Assembly: GCA_002435865.1 (NCBI GenBank)
Contig: DIWV01000007.1
Location: 631,898-658,044 of the forward strand
From: Cloacimonetes bacterium UBA6097
Lineage (GTDB): Bacteria > Cloacimonadota > Cloacimonadia > Cloacimonadales > Cloacimonadaceae
Reading direction: 5' to 3'
Length of the DNA stretch: 26,147 bases
Shown piece after piece: positions 1 through 7,112 of the stretch (the first letter of the stretch is position 1; each line of letters begins with the position of its first letter). Below the pieces are notes generated by a model. It had not been told where the DNA came from. It did no database searches and was given only the letters and a program-made list of their open reading frames with translations. The position numbers were made by a program, and so were the translations under genes.

Positions 1-394
1 TTGCTACCGTAATGCTACCGTATTATGATTAAGGCAGAGCTAAGATAAATAGCAGGAAATTATTGTTTGCCCGAAGTCCATTTTGCCCATTGATTTGGAT
101 GCATAAGAAAGGAAACGTTGGCAAAAAGGACTCCCGGAAGCTTGCAGGAGTACATAATTCCGATGCAAAGTTAATGTTTATATATTGCTTAGGGAATTAT
201 GGACTTCGCGTAATAAGTTGAAGTATGTATTCCGAATTTATGCGGTTTTGTAACAAAAAGTGTCATCCTGAGCTAAGTCGAAGGATTAGGCACAACCGTC
301 TTGTCTTACATTTCGACTATGCTCAATGTGACAAGACTTAGCAGGAATGACACACCCATACACCTTAACACTTTTCCACTCTAACACTGTGAGC
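1..394. other. Non-coding end region downstream of ffh
   Basis: No convincing gene is visible on either strand. The first 22 bases hold a direct repeat of TGCTACCGTA (2-11 and 13-22). A 9-bp inverted pair, CGAAGTCCA at 72-80 and TGGACTTCG at 200-208, is separated by about 120 bases, and an imperfect palindrome centred on AAGCTT lies at 130-151. The strongest structure is the inverted-repeat element at 260-353, annotated separately. The region lies 3' of the long minus-strand operon and probably contains its transcription end, but no hairpin followed by a T tract was found. Confidence 0.5.
260..353. repeat. Intergenic inverted-repeat element
   Basis: Three complementary pairs are visible. The outer pair is GTGTCATCCTG (260-270) with CAGGAATGACAC (342-353), complementary apart from one bulged base. 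A second pair is GAGCTAAGTCGAA (270-282) with TTCGACTATGCTC (312-324), with two mismatches. A third, perfect pair is GTCTTGTC (298-305) with GACAAGAC (330-337). The second and third pairs interleave, so both cannot form as simple nested stems. Wording of the type GTCATCCTGAGC...GTCGAAGGAT is familiar from dispersed intergenic repeats in FCB-group and other genomes; that is recollection, not a search. It lies 42 bases past the ffh stop codon and may act in 3'-end formation. Confidence 0.6.
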
Positions 395-1717
395 CTAAAA
401 CGGCATATTGGGCATGCCTTTTGGCATTTGTCCGGAAGACATTTTCTTCATCATCTTCTTCATGTCTTCAAACTGGCGAAGCAGGCGATTAACTTCCGTA
501 ACACTTCTGCCGCAGCCTCTGGATATTCGCAGACGACGGCTGCCATTAAGGATTTCAGGTTTTTCCCTTTCCTTGTTGGTCATGGACTGAATAATTGCTT
601 CCACATGTATTAGTGCATTGTTATCAAGATTAAAATCTTTTGGCAGTTTGGGAGCAAGTCCGGGTATCATTTTGAGGATAGAATCCAGAGGTCCCATCTT
701 CTTTATGCTCTGCAGCTGATTTAGGAAATCGTTAAGTGTGAACTGGTTCTTCATCATCTTCCTGGTAAGCTTTTCTGCTTCCTTTTCATCAAAAGCTTCT
801 TCAGCTTTTTCAATCAGGGAAAGCACATCACCCATACCCAGAATACGTGAAGCCATTCTGTCAGGATAAAAGACCTCGAGGTCGCTGGTCTTTTCACCCA
901 AACCCACAAAGGCAATAGGCCTGTCTGTTACAGCTTTGATAGATAAGGCGGCACCACCCCGGGCATCACCGTCAAGCTTGGTCAGAATCACAGCATCAAA
1001 AGCAAGTTTGTTATAAAATTCCTGTGCTACTGTAACCGCTGCCTGTCCGGTCATGGCATCAGCCACAAAGAAGATGTAGTCAGGTTTGATAAAAGCTTTT
1101 AGTTTGGCTACTTCATCCATCATAACTTCATCAATGTGAAGCCTTCCTGCTGTATCAAAAATAAGCAGATTGGTAAAATCTTTCTCCGCTTCTTTGAGTG
1201 CAGTAGCAGCAATTTTTATTACATCTTTATCTTCGGTGGCAACAACAGGAATATCCAGCTGCTTGCCCAAAACCTGCAATTGGTGAATAGCAGCAGGACG
1301 GTAAACGTCGCAGGCAACCAGCATGGGCTTGATTTTCTTTTTACGGTAGAAGGAACCGAGTTTGGCGCAGGCAGTGGTTTTACCGCTTCCCTGCAGACCC
1401 ACAAGCATAATTGTGGTGAGTTTGTTATCATAGACCTTAAGTTCAAATCCACCTGTGTCCATTAAAGAAATTAGCTGTTCATGGACGATTTTGACCAACT
1501 GTTGACCGGGAGTTAAGCTTTTCTGGACTTCCACTCCAAGGCAACGCTTTTCTACCTCTATGATAAAGTTTTTGACTATTCTGAAGTTTACATCTGCTTC
1601 CAACAAAGCCAGGCGGATTTCCCGCATGGTATCCTTGATGTTTTGTTCAGTAAGGAAGCCTTTGCCTCTGATGTTTTTGAATATCTTGTCGAGTCTTTCG
1701 GATAAACTATTGAACAC
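395..1717 (-). CDS. ffh: Signal recognition particle GTPase Ffh (SRP54)
   Basis: This is the protein part of the signal recognition particle. It binds 4.5S RNA and signal sequences of nascent membrane and secreted proteins and docks with FtsY. At 440 residues it has normal length. An N-terminal helical bundle (about 1-85) precedes the GTPase domain, with the P-loop GLQGSGKTT (107-115), DVYRPAA (137-143), DTAGR (188-192) and TKLDGDARGG (246-255). The Met-rich M domain (about 330-440) carries the RNA-binding segment RISRGCGRSVTEVNRLLRQF and a run of KKMM repeats. The start is GTG, preceded by AGGAG eight bases upstream, and overlaps the end of rpe by 11 bp, so translation is probably coupled. 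It is the last gene of the operon. No 4.5S RNA gene was recognised in the window. Confidence 0.97.
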   Translation of the reverse strand: MFNSLSERLDKIFKNIRGKGFLTEQNIKDTMREIRLALLEADVNFRIVKNFIIEVEKRCLGVEVQKSLTPGQQLVKIVHEQLISLMDTGGFELKVYDNKLTTIMLVGLQGSGKTTACAKLGSFYRKKKIKPMLVACDVYRPAAIHQLQVLGKQLDIPVVATEDKDVIKIAATALKEAEKDFTNLLIFDTAGRLHIDEVMMDEVAKLKAFIKPDYIFFVADAMTGQAAVTVAQEFYNKLAFDAVILTKLDGDARGGAALSIKAVTDRPIAFVGLGEKTSDLEVFYPDRMASRILGMGDVLSLIEKAEEAFDEKEAEKLTRKMMKNQFTLNDFLNQLQSIKKMGPLDSILKMIPGLAPKLPKDFNLDNNALIHVEAIIQSMTNKEREKPEILNGSRRLRISRGCGRSVTEVNRLLRQFEDMKKMMKKMSSGQMPKGMPNMPF

Positions 1718-2369
1718 TTCTCAAACTCCTGATGGCTGCTGCATAATCGTTATGCGAAAAAATATATGAAGCTGAGACAATTATATCTGCTCCTGCATCA
1801 ATCAGTTCAGGAGCAATTTTATTATTAATACCGCCATCCACTTCAATTTCAAAAGATAATATTCTTTTCTGCATTGCTTCTTTGAGTTGGTGTATTTTAT
1901 CGATTACAACCGGCATGTACTTTTGCCCTGAGTAACCTGGATTTACACTCATTAATAGCACAAAATCAAGGTGGGGGAGTAATTCATCTAAAACTGAAAC
2001 GTGTATAGAAGGATTTAAAGCTGCACCTGCCTTCATACCTTTTTCCTGGATTTCTTCAATCAACTGCTTAGGGTTACTTACTGTTTCCGGATGAAAAGAT
2101 AAATAAGAAACTCTAAGCTTAGCCATTCTATCTACATATTCCTGAGGATTGGAAACCATCAGATGCGCATCTAATGGAAGTTTGGTAAGTTTGGATATAG
2201 TATCCACAATAACAAATCCAAAGGTCAGATTGGGTACATAATGTCCGTCCATGATATCCAGATGAATGATATCTGCTCCGGCTGATTCTATGGCTTTTAT
2301 TTCCTCCGCCAGTCTGCTGAAATCAGAAGACAGGACAGAAGGTGCAATTTTAACGGTATTTTTTTGCAT
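1707..2369 (-). CDS. rpe: Ribulose-phosphate 3-epimerase
   Basis: The enzyme interconverts D-ribulose 5-phosphate and D-xylulose 5-phosphate in the pentose phosphate pathway, in the cytoplasm. The 220-residue length and TIM-barrel motifs fit the family: KIAPSVLSSDF at 7-17, HLDIMDGHYVPN from residue 36, DAHLMV at 67-72, LMSVNPGYSGQ (139-149) and EVDGGIN (176-182). The metal ligands and acid/base residues expected of the family are present as His36, Asp38, His69 and Asp178. The phosphate-binding end reads VSASYIF, where most homologues have a Gly-Ser pair, a mild deviation. ATG is preceded by AGGAAG. It overlaps the upstream DUF721 gene by 20 bp and ffh by 11 bp. Its substrate pool feeds Prs, encoded in the same array. 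Confidence 0.95.
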   Translation of the reverse strand: MQKNTVKIAPSVLSSDFSRLAEEIKAIESAGADIIHLDIMDGHYVPNLTFGFVIVDTISKLTKLPLDAHLMVSNPQEYVDRMAKLRVSYLSFHPETVSNPKQLIEEIQEKGMKAGAALNPSIHVSVLDELLPHLDFVLLMSVNPGYSGQKYMPVVIDKIHQLKEAMQKRILSFEIEVDGGINNKIAPELIDAGADIIVSASYIFSHNDYAAAIRSLRSVQ

Positions 2370-2658
2370 GCTTGCTTCCTACTATAAAAATGATGTCATT
2401 TACCTGCAAATCCAGGTTGTTGTTCAGACGGGAGATAATTGTTGGCTTGATAAGAATTAACTCCTGCAGCCAGGTGGAATTGCTGACTTTGACAAAAAGA
2501 ATATGATGATCATACTTTTCAGGCGTTGACCGCTCTGCTAAGAGTTCGCCGACAATATCCTGCCAGCTCAAAGCAATCAACGCCAGAAAGCGATATTTAT
2601 CACCGGCAATCCTGAGGACAATATCTCTGCAAGCATTGCCAAGTGAAGTCCAAGACAT
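2350..2658 (-). CDS. DUF721/DciA-like protein
   Basis: A 102-residue protein with the signature of the DUF721 family: a tryptophan motif WQDIVGELLAERSTPEKY near residue 32, then HHILFVKVSNSTWLQEL, matching the family pattern in which a hydrophobic strand is followed by W-x-x-E-L. Some DUF721 proteins (DciA) load the replicative helicase DnaB; whether this short version does so cannot be told from sequence. It is compact and lacks the long C-terminal extension of some DciA proteins. No signal peptide or membrane segment is seen. The gene starts 2 bases after the membrane-protein gene stops and overlaps rpe by 20 bp. There is no strong ribosome binding site, which suggests coupling to the upstream gene. 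Confidence 0.72.
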   Translation of the reverse strand: MSWTSLGNACRDIVLRIAGDKYRFLALIALSWQDIVGELLAERSTPEKYDHHILFVKVSNSTWLQELILIKPTIISRLNNNLDLQVNDIIFIVGSKHAKKYR

Positions 2659-2660
2659 GA

Positions 2661-3236
2661 TTAATCTTTATTCAGATATAAGCTCAAACCCCACCAACTG
2701 AGAATAGCAACAAACATAGTAACATAATAAATTGATCCGATACCTGTTGTTGTACGGTCATGGGGGATAACAAGTAAAGCCGGGACAGCAGATAATATAA
2801 AAATTATCAGATATCCCAGTATTTTATGCAATTTGGTCGAACCTGCTCTGTTCATCAGATAAACGGCAAAAACTCCACCTGCAACTAAAGCAAGCGTTAC
2901 ACCAAGAATGATAGCAATTAATCCAAAGCTTAATGCTTCAATTCCTAATTCAACAAATTGTAAATTGGTTATAGCCAGGACAGGGACGGCAACTGCTATT
3001 AATACCATTACAATACCAATAACCTTGCTTAATGTCTGGTTTCCCTGACTGATAATTTCAAAATGCCGCTGGTTCTTTCTGACAAATAAAAAGATAAGAA
3101 ACATCACAATAATAAAGAATCCTGCGTAAGCAAGTATCATTATTGGTTTACCTGATGCTATGCCCATCAGGGAGAAAGCCAGAATAAAAACTAATAAGCC
3201 AACAATTTTTCCCAGAATAAACAATTTATCTTTCAT
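2661..3236 (-). CDS. Six-helix membrane protein of unknown function
   Basis: A 191-residue, strongly hydrophobic protein with about six predicted transmembrane segments (roughly residues 8-27, 31-52, 70-90, 100-124, 139-157 and 168-187). Between helices 2 and 3 is a polar, probably cytoplasmic loop containing RKNQRHFEIISQGNQ. I do not recognise the family and see no catalytic or metal-binding motif. The ATG has a strong ribosome binding site (GGGGAGG). It sits 12 bases downstream of rplI and 2 bases upstream of the DUF721 gene, so it is co-transcribed with translation and replication genes. Context alone does not give a function. Confidence 0.8.
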   Translation of the reverse strand: MKDKLFILGKIVGLLVFILAFSLMGIASGKPIMILAYAGFFIIVMFLIFLFVRKNQRHFEIISQGNQTLSKVIGIVMVLIAVAVPVLAITNLQFVELGIEALSFGLIAIILGVTLALVAGGVFAVYLMNRAGSTKLHKILGYLIIFILSAVPALLVIPHDRTTTGIGSIYYVTMFVAILSWWGLSLYLNKD

Positions 3237-3248
3237 GGGACCTCCCCA

Positions 3249-3956
3249 TTAAACTGATTCTTTGTCCTGTGTTTCTTCGACTTCAGCTTCAACAACTTCA
3301 GCTTCGTTTTCTTCTTCAGCCACTTCTTCTTTGACTGATTCAGCTTCAACCATTTCTTCAGCAACAGCAGTTTCTTCGATCGGTTCTGTAACGACATCTT
3401 CTACAGCAACAACAGCTTCAACATCAGCTTCTTTTACTTCTTCTTTATCTACTGCTTTCTTGCGGGTAGCTTTCTTTTCAACCTGTTCTTGTTCCACAGT
3501 GTCTTTTTCACCGGCTTCTTTTTGTACTGTTACTTTCAACATCACATTTACTTCTTTATGCAGCTTGATGTGAACTTCGAAATCACCCAGCTGTTTAAGA
3601 TGTTTTTCCATAATAACAGCAGTCTTTGGGATGTCAATGTTCTTTTCTTTGAGCTCATGCAAGATGTCCATTTCTGACACTGAGCCATACATACTGTCAT
3701 GCTCGTCAACCTTACGTATAAATTCAAGATGCAGGGCACTAATTTTATCAGCTATTTGCTTAAAGTGTTCCAATCTTTTACTTTCATCATCAGCAAATTG
3801 CTTCTTCAGAACTTCCAGTTTTTTCATATTCTGTGGAGTTGCATAGATGGCAAAATTTCTGGGGACTAAATAATTACGTGCAAAACCCCGTTTAACATTA
3901 ATAACTTCACCTTTGGAACCAACTTTTTCTATGTTCTCAATTAATATCACTTTCAT
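3249..3956 (-). CDS. rplI: 50S ribosomal protein bL9 with long charged tail
   Basis: bL9 binds 23S rRNA near the L1 stalk and extends away from the ribosome. Residues 1-145 match the family: an N-terminal domain beginning MKVILIENIEKVGSKGEV with the GFARNYLVPRNFA signature (24-36), a long connecting helix (about 42-75), and the C-terminal domain ending near residue 145. The family is usually about 148 residues; this protein has 235. The extra 90 residues begin with a Lys/Glu mixed segment (146-175) and continue as an almost uninterrupted Glu/Val/Ala stretch to the end, with no aromatic residue. The reading frame is clean, so this looks like a genuine extension. ATG is preceded by AGGAGG. It overlaps the DUF2232 gene by 20 bp in the conserved rpsF-ssb-rpsR-rplI neighbourhood. 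Confidence 0.95.
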   Translation of the reverse strand: MKVILIENIEKVGSKGEVINVKRGFARNYLVPRNFAIYATPQNMKKLEVLKKQFADDESKRLEHFKQIADKISALHLEFIRKVDEHDSMYGSVSEMDILHELKEKNIDIPKTAVIMEKHLKQLGDFEVHIKLHKEVNVMLKVTVQKEAGEKDTVEQEQVEKKATRKKAVDKEEVKEADVEAVVAVEDVVTEPIEETAVAEEMVEAESVKEEVAEEENEAEVVEAEVEETQDKESV

Positions 3957-4758
3957 GTTTTTCCTCCTTAAAAGTTAACTTACGAAAATCGAACCATACA
4001 TCTAATAATCCGATTAAAGAAATCAAAATCAATACCGGATAATTTATAATTATGGTCATTATTAAAAACGTCCTCAACAATTTTGCTTTCGCAAAGAAGT
4101 CACCCCAGACAAAGCTCATAACAGCTGTGCCCTGAATAAGATATGCGACACTCATGCATACCAGCAAATTGATTCCCCAGGTTCTGGTTGCATGATTCAA
4201 AGAAAGAGCAAGAGCAATCATCATTAAGAACACCAAATAGTAGGGGAATTGTATCATTCTTATCTGTTGTTTTAACAAAGATGTTCTATTGAATAAAAGA
4301 AATCCTAAAAAAACGGCTGATGTCTGGATTGAACCCCAAATTGCAGGCTGATAAACTTGCATGAAATTCTGAATCCACGCAACGCTATCTTTATTAAATT
4401 TAAGAGCAGGGAACCTTTGCATATAACTTTCATACAAGGGTGTCATCTGCTGTGAAATCACAGATAGAGTAGGTGCAAATATCCAATTTCTCAGGAAGCT
4501 ATATCCTATGCTAAAAAGGACTAATATTGTAAATGCTGAATTGATATTAAGGCGTTGCCTTAATATCATAATAAACAACGTTGTTCCTAATCCTACTGCA
4601 ATAATTGCATCAACTGCATTTAACCAACTTGCATCAGTATTTTCAACATAAGCTATTACTGCTAATGTGATAGAAAAACTTAACAAAGCTATAATCATCT
4701 TTGTTGATGATTGTGTCCATATCTTACCACAATATGCTATCGAAAAGATCAATCCCAA
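3937..4758 (-). CDS. DUF2232 (YybS-like) membrane protein
   Basis: A 273-residue (possibly 287 or 288) polytopic membrane protein with about seven or eight hydrophobic segments. The C-terminal part, AYLIQGTAVMSFVWGDFF then a last helix followed by LLDVWFDFRKL, resembles the end of DUF2232/YybS proteins, which lie next to rplI in many bacteria; the position between rpsR and rplI agrees. Function is unknown. The coordinates use a TTG codon, but that start would cut through the first helix and has no ribosome binding site. The frame stays open upstream, and GGAG lies directly after the rpsR stop. It is followed in frame by ATT (4803) and ATA (4800) and then residues IPIIIGFVSLISPALGLIF, an intact first helix. 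The real start may therefore be a non-standard AUA or AUU codon. Confidence 0.8.
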   Translation of the reverse strand: MGLIFSIAYCGKIWTQSSTKMIIALLSFSITLAVIAYVENTDASWLNAVDAIIAVGLGTTLFIMILRQRLNINSAFTILVLFSIGYSFLRNWIFAPTLSVISQQMTPLYESYMQRFPALKFNKDSVAWIQNFMQVYQPAIWGSIQTSAVFLGFLLFNRTSLLKQQIRMIQFPYYLVFLMMIALALSLNHATRTWGINLLVCMSVAYLIQGTAVMSFVWGDFFAKAKLLRTFLIMTIIINYPVLILISLIGLLDVWFDFRKLTFKEEKHESDIN

Positions 4759-4813
4759 GGCAGGGGAAATTAAGCTTACAAAACCAATAATTATTGGTAT
4801 AATGAGCTCCGGA

Positions 4814-5050
4814 TTATTCTACTACAAATGGAATCAATGCCATTTGGCGAGCCCGTTTAACTTCATTTGCTAAACGGCGCTGGTGTTTAGCACAATTTCC
4901 GGTTAAACGACCGGGTTCAATTTTACCGACATCAGATATATATTGCCTAATAACATCAATATTTTTATAATCTATAACAAGCTCGGCATTCGCACAAAAC
5001 TTACAGTACTTTTTCTTAGTGAATTTTTTTCTTTTGTCATAAGTATTCAT
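4814..5050 (-). CDS. rpsR: 30S ribosomal protein bS18
   Basis: bS18 binds 16S rRNA on the platform of the small subunit together with bS6, encoded two genes upstream. The 78-residue length and sequence fit: a basic N-terminus, then the core segment with RQYISDVGKIEPGRLTGNCA and KHQRRLANEVKRARQMALI. It retains four potential zinc ligands, Cys16 and Cys19 in KKYCKFCAN and the Cys/His of GNCAKH, so it belongs to the zinc-carrying (C+) form of S18. ATG is preceded by AGGAG. The TAA stop is followed at once by TCCGGAG, the probable ribosome binding site of the DUF2232 gene. Confidence 0.97.
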   Translation of the reverse strand: MNTYDKRKKFTKKKYCKFCANAELVIDYKNIDVIRQYISDVGKIEPGRLTGNCAKHQRRLANEVKRARQMALIPFVVE

Positions 5051-5064
5051 TTTATTCTCCTTAC

Positions 5065-5523
5065 CTAAAACGGCACATCATCATTGGTTACTGGTGTTTG
5101 AGATGGATCTTCTTCAGGAATTGGTACATCTGAATCATTTACATCAGTATGTGATGATTGCGCTTCATCTGATTTGGGTCTGTATTCAAGAAACTGAATA
5201 TATTCAGCTATAATCTCAGTCACTTTACGGTTATTATTGTCCTTATCAACATAGGTCCGAACCTCAATTCTTCCTTCAATAATGACAGGACTGCCTTTGT
5301 GGGCGTTGTTGTTAACCGATTCAGCCCATTTATCCCATGCCACAACATCAATAAAAATTGCTTGATTTTGCCACTGACCAGTAGCATCCTTGAAACTTTT
5401 ATCCACAGCAAGTGTGAATCTGACCACCGGAGTACCTTTTGCAGTATATCGAAGTTCGATATCATTAGTAATGCGACCCGATATAAATACCCGGTTTAAC
5501 TTAGGTAACCTAAGATCAGCCAT
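5065..5523 (-). CDS. ssb: Single-stranded DNA-binding protein
   Basis: SSB coats single-stranded DNA during replication, recombination and repair and recruits partners through its C-terminal tip. The 152-residue protein has an OB fold (about 6-112) beginning LNRVFISGRITNDIELRYT and containing the family motifs VRFTLAVD, IDVVAWDKWAE, GSPVIIEGRIEVRTY and EIIAEYIQFLE. A flexible acidic linker of about 35 residues follows, ending in DDVPF, a conservative version of the usual DDDIPF peptide. ATG is preceded by AGAGG. The gene begins 2 bases after rpsF ends, in the widespread rpsF-ssb-rpsR order that ties SSB supply to ribosome synthesis. Confidence 0.96.
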   Translation of the reverse strand: MADLRLPKLNRVFISGRITNDIELRYTAKGTPVVRFTLAVDKSFKDATGQWQNQAIFIDVVAWDKWAESVNNNAHKGSPVIIEGRIEVRTYVDKDNNNRKVTEIIAEYIQFLEYRPKSDEAQSSHTDVNDSDVPIPEEDPSQTPVTNDDVPF

Positions 5524-5525
5524 AA

Positions 5526-5825
5526 TTAACCTCTTTTTTGTTGACGATCGATAATAATGAAACGAAGAATTGTCTCGTTAATATTGTAAAGTCTCTGGAT
5601 GAGTTTTACTTTATCAGAGTCCAACTTAAAATAGTTAATGAAATAGTGTCCTTCGGTTTGTTTGTTGATGGGGTAAGCCAATTGGCGTTTTCCCCAAACA
5701 TCTGTTTTAATAAGTTCTCCACCGTTTTCTAAGATTATAGAAACAGTTTTCTCATTTTCTTGAATAGCCTCATCCTGACTGAGTTGAGGCTTGAGGATTA
5801 TCATCATTTCATAATCCTTAATCAT
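5526..5825 (-). CDS. rpsF: 30S ribosomal protein bS6
   Basis: bS6 forms a heterodimer with bS18 on the platform of the 30S subunit. The mature sequence opens MIKDYEMMIILKPQLSQDE and contains WGKRQLAYPINKQTEGHYFI, the conserved strand region, then LKLDS-like and LIQRLYNINETILRFIII segments typical of the ferredoxin-like fold. The start used here (99 residues) was chosen because AGGAGG lies directly upstream. An in-frame ATG at 5855 would add ten residues not typical of S6 and has no such site. The gene overlaps the end of pth by 8 bp, which suggests coupled translation, and is followed after 2 bases by ssb. Confidence 0.95.
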   Translation of the reverse strand: MIKDYEMMIILKPQLSQDEAIQENEKTVSIILENGGELIKTDVWGKRQLAYPINKQTEGHYFINYFKLDSDKVKLIQRLYNINETILRFIIIDRQQKRG

Positions 5826-6423
5826 ACTTTTCCTCCTTTGGTCTATTGATTCCATCTTCTGAAGATGGAATAGGGTCTTTGTTCCATTTACTGTATTCGT
5901 CTAAAAGACTGATAATACCACTATGAATATATATTATCAACCAATCGTTAACTATGGTCAATAAGTTATGTACTGTTTCCCACTCTGACTTGTTAAACTT
6001 ATCCAGCACATGTTCTGAGGGAGTAGCATTTTCTGATCTGCCAATCCCAAACCTAATACGTCTAACATCAATATCCTGGGTTTGTTCTATTATAGACTTC
6101 AAGCCATTGTGTCCGCCTGAACCGCCAGATGTGCGAATTCTTATTTTACCTAAGGGTAACTCAATATCATCTGAAATAACCAAAACATCATCAAATTTCC
6201 GATACTTTGTTAACGCACTCAAATAAGCTTCGCCACTTCTATTCATGTAAGTTTTTGGCATAATTAAAAGACAGTCTTCGTATTTCATATATGAATACTT
6301 TCTTGTTTGTTTTATCTTTAGATTATGCATTACAGCAAAACGAGTCAAGCACAAAAAACCAATATTGTGTCTGGTTAGCTCATACTCTTTGCCGATATTG
6401 CCTAAGCCAATTACCAATTTCAT
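5818..6423 (-). CDS. pth: Peptidyl-tRNA hydrolase
   Basis: Pth releases tRNA from peptidyl-tRNAs that drop off ribosomes, recycling tRNA in the cytoplasm. The 201-residue protein has GLGN (6-9), TRHNIGF with the catalytic His19, PKTYMNRSG with Asn61, SDDIELPLG with Asp85, and GGSGGHNGLKS (100-110) containing the substrate-binding His/Asn pair. By alignment in mind these correspond to E. coli Asn10, His20, Asn68, Asp93 and Asn114. A hydrophilic tail of about 15 residues ends the protein. The prs-rplY(ctc)-pth order is also found in Bacillus, supporting all three calls. It is separated from rplY by 52 bases with no recognisable promoter. Confidence 0.96.
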   Translation of the reverse strand: MKLVIGLGNIGKEYELTRHNIGFLCLTRFAVMHNLKIKQTRKYSYMKYEDCLLIMPKTYMNRSGEAYLSALTKYRKFDDVLVISDDIELPLGKIRIRTSGGSGGHNGLKSIIEQTQDIDVRRIRFGIGRSENATPSEHVLDKFNKSEWETVHNLLTIVNDWLIIYIHSGIISLLDEYSKWNKDPIPSSEDGINRPKEEKYD

Positions 6424-6475
6424 AATTGAGTCAGGTCCGCAACAATGTGGTTAGTTGCTAAAACAATATACTGTA

Positions 6476-7090
6476 TTATTGTTGATCTTCCTCAGGTTTC
6501 GTTTCTTCCGGAGCAATTTCTGCAGCAACAGGCTCAACTTCAATCTTCTTGGCATGGATAGTAACGATAGCGTTATCAGGATTATCTTTTACCGTCCATT
6601 TACCTTGTGGTAAGTGACTTACATGTAAAACATCACCAACCTCTAAATGACTTATATCAATTTCAATACCATCAGGTATAGCGTCTTCTACGCATAGAAT
6701 TTTAACTGTGCGTTGGATAACATCCATAAATCCACCTGTTTTTGTTCCAATTGCTGTTCCCAAAAATTTAATTGGGACATCAACTTCAATTTCTTGGTGA
6801 GGTGGAATTACCATAAAATCAATATGTAAGATCTCTCTGGTAACAGGATGCATTTGTCGCTCTTTTAATAAAGTGTGGTACTCTTTACCTGCTAACTGTA
6901 TTTCATAAAATACAATTTCGTGAAAACTCTTTTTGTAAAGCTTCATAAACTCTGCCTTGTTTAGTGTAATGCTCATGGGTTCAACTTCATGACCATATAA
7001 AACAGCAGGGATAAAGCCATTTTGGCGTAATTGGCTCAGATCTACCTTGTTTTTGGTTTCTCTCTGAGTGGCTTCAATTTTGAATATCAT
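6476..7090 (-). CDS. rplY: 50S ribosomal protein bL25 (general stress protein Ctc type)
   Basis: bL25 binds 5S rRNA. The 204-residue protein is the long, two-domain TL5/CTC form. The N-terminal domain (about 1-92) has QLRQNGFIPAVLYGHEVEP and HTLLKERQMHPVTREILHID. The C-terminal beta domain (about 93-185) has VDVPIKFLGTAIGTKTGG and IPDGIEIDISHLEVGDVLHV. A short acidic tail (EEDQQ at the end) follows, a weaker echo of the tail on L9 in the same operon. ATG is preceded by GGAGG. It lies 22 bases downstream of prs, an arrangement conserved in many bacteria. Confidence 0.95.
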   Translation of the reverse strand: MIFKIEATQRETKNKVDLSQLRQNGFIPAVLYGHEVEPMSITLNKAEFMKLYKKSFHEIVFYEIQLAGKEYHTLLKERQMHPVTREILHIDFMVIPPHQEIEVDVPIKFLGTAIGTKTGGFMDVIQRTVKILCVEDAIPDGIEIDISHLEVGDVLHVSHLPQGKWTVKDNPDNAIVTIHAKKIEVEPVAAEIAPEETKPEEDQQ

Positions 7091-7112
7091 TTATTCCTCC
7101 ACATGTTCAATG

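Noticed and set aside
347..613. Open frame on the plus strand overlapping the end of ffh
   Set aside because: It begins inside the repeat element and covers the Met-rich end of ffh in antisense; composition is not protein-like.
3262..3573. Open frame on the plus strand rich in Ser and Thr
   Set aside because: It is the antisense image of the Glu/Ala/Val tail of rplI; codons for Glu read as Ser/Phe on the other strand. No ribosome binding site or family signature.
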